Source: Tsukamurella sp040611135
GTDB lineage: Bacteria; Actinomycetota; Actinomycetes; Mycobacteriales; Mycobacteriaceae
DNA length: 64,000 bases
Assembly (NCBI RefSeq): GCF_040611135.1
Contig: NZ_JBEXNL010000005.1
Span: 124,001 to 188,000, forward strand
Direction of reading: 5' to 3'
Within the stretch, counting starts at the first letter, position 1; the number at the start of each line of letters is the position of its first letter. The notes beneath the pieces were generated by a model. It searched no databases and had not been told where the DNA came from. It saw only the letters and a program-made list of their open reading frames with translations. A program made the translations under genes and the position numbers. Positions 62,483 to 64,000 of the stretch are shown here, one piece after another.

Positions 62483-62791
62483 AGGACCGTCAGCGAGCTG
62501 GCCCCGGATCTGACCGAGGGCGTCTGGACCGTGCAGACCCGCACGTCGACCTACGTGGTGGATCTGGCAGAGAAGACCCTGATGCGCGCCCCCGGGATCG
62601 GCGGCGACTCGGAGGACGAGCAGTGGAGCATCAGCGCGCTCCGGCGCGACTCGGAGGACATCCCGCTCCTCGGCATCAAGAGCTGCCGGGTCGGGGAGTC
62701 GGCTCAGTTCTGGGTGCGCGCGGCCGATGACCCGGACGTGCGGACCTGGCGCATCACCACGCCGGTCGTGTCGATCGAACGGATCGGCTAG
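62480..62791 (+). CDS. Small hypothetical protein between mshC and PAC2 gene
   Basis: A 103-residue protein that starts at GTG 62480 directly downstream of TATATT. It reads VRTVSELAPDLTEGVWTVQT and later TWRITTPVVSIERIG, alternating strands with several Trp, consistent with a small beta-rich fold. Codon use is typical of the genome. No recognised family. It is convergent with the PAC2 gene, 25 bases apart. Confidence 0.65.
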   Translation: MRTVSELAPDLTEGVWTVQTRTSTYVVDLAEKTLMRAPGIGGDSEDEQWSISALRRDSEDIPLLGIKSCRVGESAQFWVRAADDPDVRTWRITTPVVSIERIG

Positions 62792-62816
62792 CGCCGCGAC
62801 GGATCCGCGGCGCCGA

Positions 62817-63671
62817 TCACGGGCCCGTTCCGGGATCGCGGCGCCGCAGATACTTCTCGAACTCCTCGGCGAGCGCATCGGCGTCGATGTGCTGCTCGGC
62901 GTCCTGCGCCTCGGCGTCGCCCCGCTCCTCGAGCCCGCGGACGTACGCGGCCACGTCCTCGTCGTCCTCGGTCATCTCCGTGACGGACGCCTCCCAGGCC
63001 TCGGCCCGTTCGGGCAGATCACTCAGCGGCACCGCGAGATCCAAGACCTGCTCGACGCGCTGCAGCAGCGCGACGGTGGCCTTCGGGTTCGGGGGCTGCG
63101 AGACGTAGTGCGGCACCGCCGCCCAGAGCGAGATCGCCGGGTACCCGGCCCGCACGCACGCGTCCTGGAGGACCCCGGTGATCCCGGTGGGGCCCTCGTA
63201 CCGGTTCTGCTCCAGCCCGAAGCGCTTCGCGGAGTCCGCGTCGTACCCCGTCCCGGTGACCGGAACCGGACGGGTGTGCGGCGTGTCCGCGAGCAGGGAG
63301 CCGAGGATCACCACGCTGTCGATGTGCAGGTCGGCGAAGATCGTCAGCAGCTGCTCGCAGAACGCGCGCCAGCGGAAGTTCGGCTCGATGCCGCGCAGCA
63401 GGACCACATCGAGGTCGGCCTTGGGCGGACGGCACACCGACAGCGTCGTCGACGGCCAGTCCACGGCCCGGGTCACGCCGTCGACCTGCTTGATCGTCGG
63501 CCGATTGACCTGGAAGTCGTAGAAGTCGTCGGAATCGACCTCGGTCAGCAGCGTCGCGTCCCAGCTCAACTCGAGATGCTCGACGGCGCCCGACGCGGCG
63601 TCGCCCGCGTCGTTCCAGCCCTCGAACGCCGCGATGAGCACGGGGCGGTCGAGGTTCGGTGGATAGATCAC
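62817..63671 (-). CDS. PAC2 family protein (Rv2125-like)
   Basis: A 284-residue protein with the PAC2 fold found in proteasome-assembly-chaperone-like and YlmE-type proteins: VLIAAFEGWNDAGDAASGAV near 11-30, PVTGTGYDADS near 133 and GITGVLQDAC near 160. The C-terminus is an acidic helical extension (about 225-284). GTG 63671 begins the conserved region. Beside metH in many actinobacteria, as here; biochemical role unknown. Confidence 0.87.
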   Translation of the reverse strand: MIYPPNLDRPVLIAAFEGWNDAGDAASGAVEHLELSWDATLLTEVDSDDFYDFQVNRPTIKQVDGVTRAVDWPSTTLSVCRPPKADLDVVLLRGIEPNFRWRAFCEQLLTIFADLHIDSVVILGSLLADTPHTRPVPVTGTGYDADSAKRFGLEQNRYEGPTGITGVLQDACVRAGYPAISLWAAVPHYVSQPPNPKATVALLQRVEQVLDLAVPLSDLPERAEAWEASVTEMTEDDEDVAAYVRGLEERGDAEAQDAEQHIDADALAEEFEKYLRRRDPGTGP

Positions 63672-63732
63672 CGGATCAGCGTACGCGCAGGCCCTGAAGA
63701 GGAGATTCGTCCGCACCGACTACCCTGGGACC

Positions 63733-64000
63733 ATGACCCGTACGCATCAGCAGCCGCTGCAGTCGAGTTTCCTGGAGGCGGCGAAACGCCGTGTTCTCAT
63801 AGGCGACGGTGCGATGGGCACGATGTTGCAGGCGGCCGATCTGACCCTGGACGATTTTCTGGGGCTGGAGGGGTGCAACGAGATCCTCAACGACACCCGC
63901 CCGGACGTGCTCGAGGACATCCACCGCGCGTACTTCGCCGCGGGTGCGGACGCCGTCGAGACGAACACCTTCGGTTGCAATCTGAGCAACCTCGGTGACT
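63733..64000 (+). CDS. metH: Cobalamin-dependent methionine synthase, N-terminal part (runs off right edge)
   Basis: The visible 89 codons cover the start of the homocysteine-binding barrel: RVLIGDGAMGTMLQAADL near 20-37, then GCNEILNDTRPDVL and GADAVETNTFG, which are signature segments of MetH. The enzyme methylates homocysteine from methyl-tetrahydrofolate using B12. ATG 63733 lies six bases after a TACCCT box, consistent with a leaderless transcript. Adjacent to the divergent PAC2 gene as in Rv2124c-Rv2125. Confidence 0.93.
   Translation, partial: MTRTHQQPLQSSFLEAAKRRVLIGDGAMGTMLQAADLTLDDFLGLEGCNEILNDTRPDVLEDIHRAYFAAGADAVETNTFGCNLSNLGD

Noticed and set aside
63672..63732. B12 riboswitch before metH
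   Set aside because: Only about 60 bases separate PAC2 and metH and the transcript appears leaderless, leaving no room for a riboswitch; none seen before mutA either.

Overview
The window is high-GC actinobacterial DNA, most likely from a mycolic-acid bacterium of the order Mycobacteriales. The evidence is mshC (mycothiol ligase), the run metH - PAC2 protein - mshC - TIGR03843 protein - DUF3090 protein - histidine phosphatase - uppP - LppL-like lipoprotein - pyrD - YbhB protein - M20 peptidase that follows the gene content of the Mycobacterium tuberculosis Rv2124c-Rv2141c region, a 13E12-type DUF222/HNH protein, methylmalonyl-CoA mutase with MeaB, and KstR-type boxes. Tsukamurella or a close relative fits, but the genus is an inference. 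There is no rRNA, CRISPR array or insertion sequence; there is one tRNA (Leu, GAG).

Layout. 1-332: edge of a lower-GC gene. 0.5-9 kb: kinase-fold protein with a CrtC/AttH-like protein behind a KstR-type box, DUF3097, a TetR regulator with an AurF-type di-iron oxygenase and DUF4873 protein, NfeD/SPFH membrane pair, SatD-like regulator with a membrane partner. 9-17.8 kb: TDT transporter divergent from a LysR regulator, then a 2-aminoethylphosphonate-type ABC importer and FAD oxidoreductase divergent from a GntR/UTRA regulator and phosphonatase-like hydrolase. 17.8-25.8 kb: DUF222/HNH protein, TVP38 membrane protein, mutA-mutB-meaB. 25.8-27.3 kb: antitoxin-like HTH protein and a zeta-type toxin broken by a +1 frameshift. 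27.4-30.7 kb: a compact three-gene operon (ThDP enzyme, SRPBCC protein, KAS III-like enzyme) that looks like an uncharacterised small-molecule pathway. 30.8-40.4 kb: TrpB2, a PAS-GGDEF-EAL protein, Gfo/Idh oxidoreductase, two flavin monooxygenases and a FadD19-like ligase. 40.4-47.8 kb: VapC remnant and mixed metabolic genes, then an HTH regulator under an unusually long AT-rich palindrome. 47.8-64 kb: tRNA-Leu and the conserved Rv2124c-Rv2141c-like block, with a TIGR04222 - MNIO (DUF692) - small protein operon inserted beside mshC.

Three things stand out. (1) An 8-mer, GCACCGTC (usually GCACCGTCG), occurs about 60 times by hand count on both strands against roughly five expected from base composition, in different reading frames, so it looks like a DNA-level word rather than a codon effect. 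(2) The membrane protein at 59.9-60.8 kb ends in a Cys-Gly-Gly repeat and is translationally coupled to an MNIO enzyme, a family that modifies cysteines in peptides; a 21-codon upstream ORF and a perfect hairpin precede it. (3) The ThDP-SRPBCC-KAS III operon carries its own palindromic operator and a KAS III with Asn in place of the catalytic His.

Many genes overlap by GTGA or ATGA, showing translational coupling, and many first genes start six to eight bases after a TANNNT box with no ribosome site, suggesting leaderless mRNAs.
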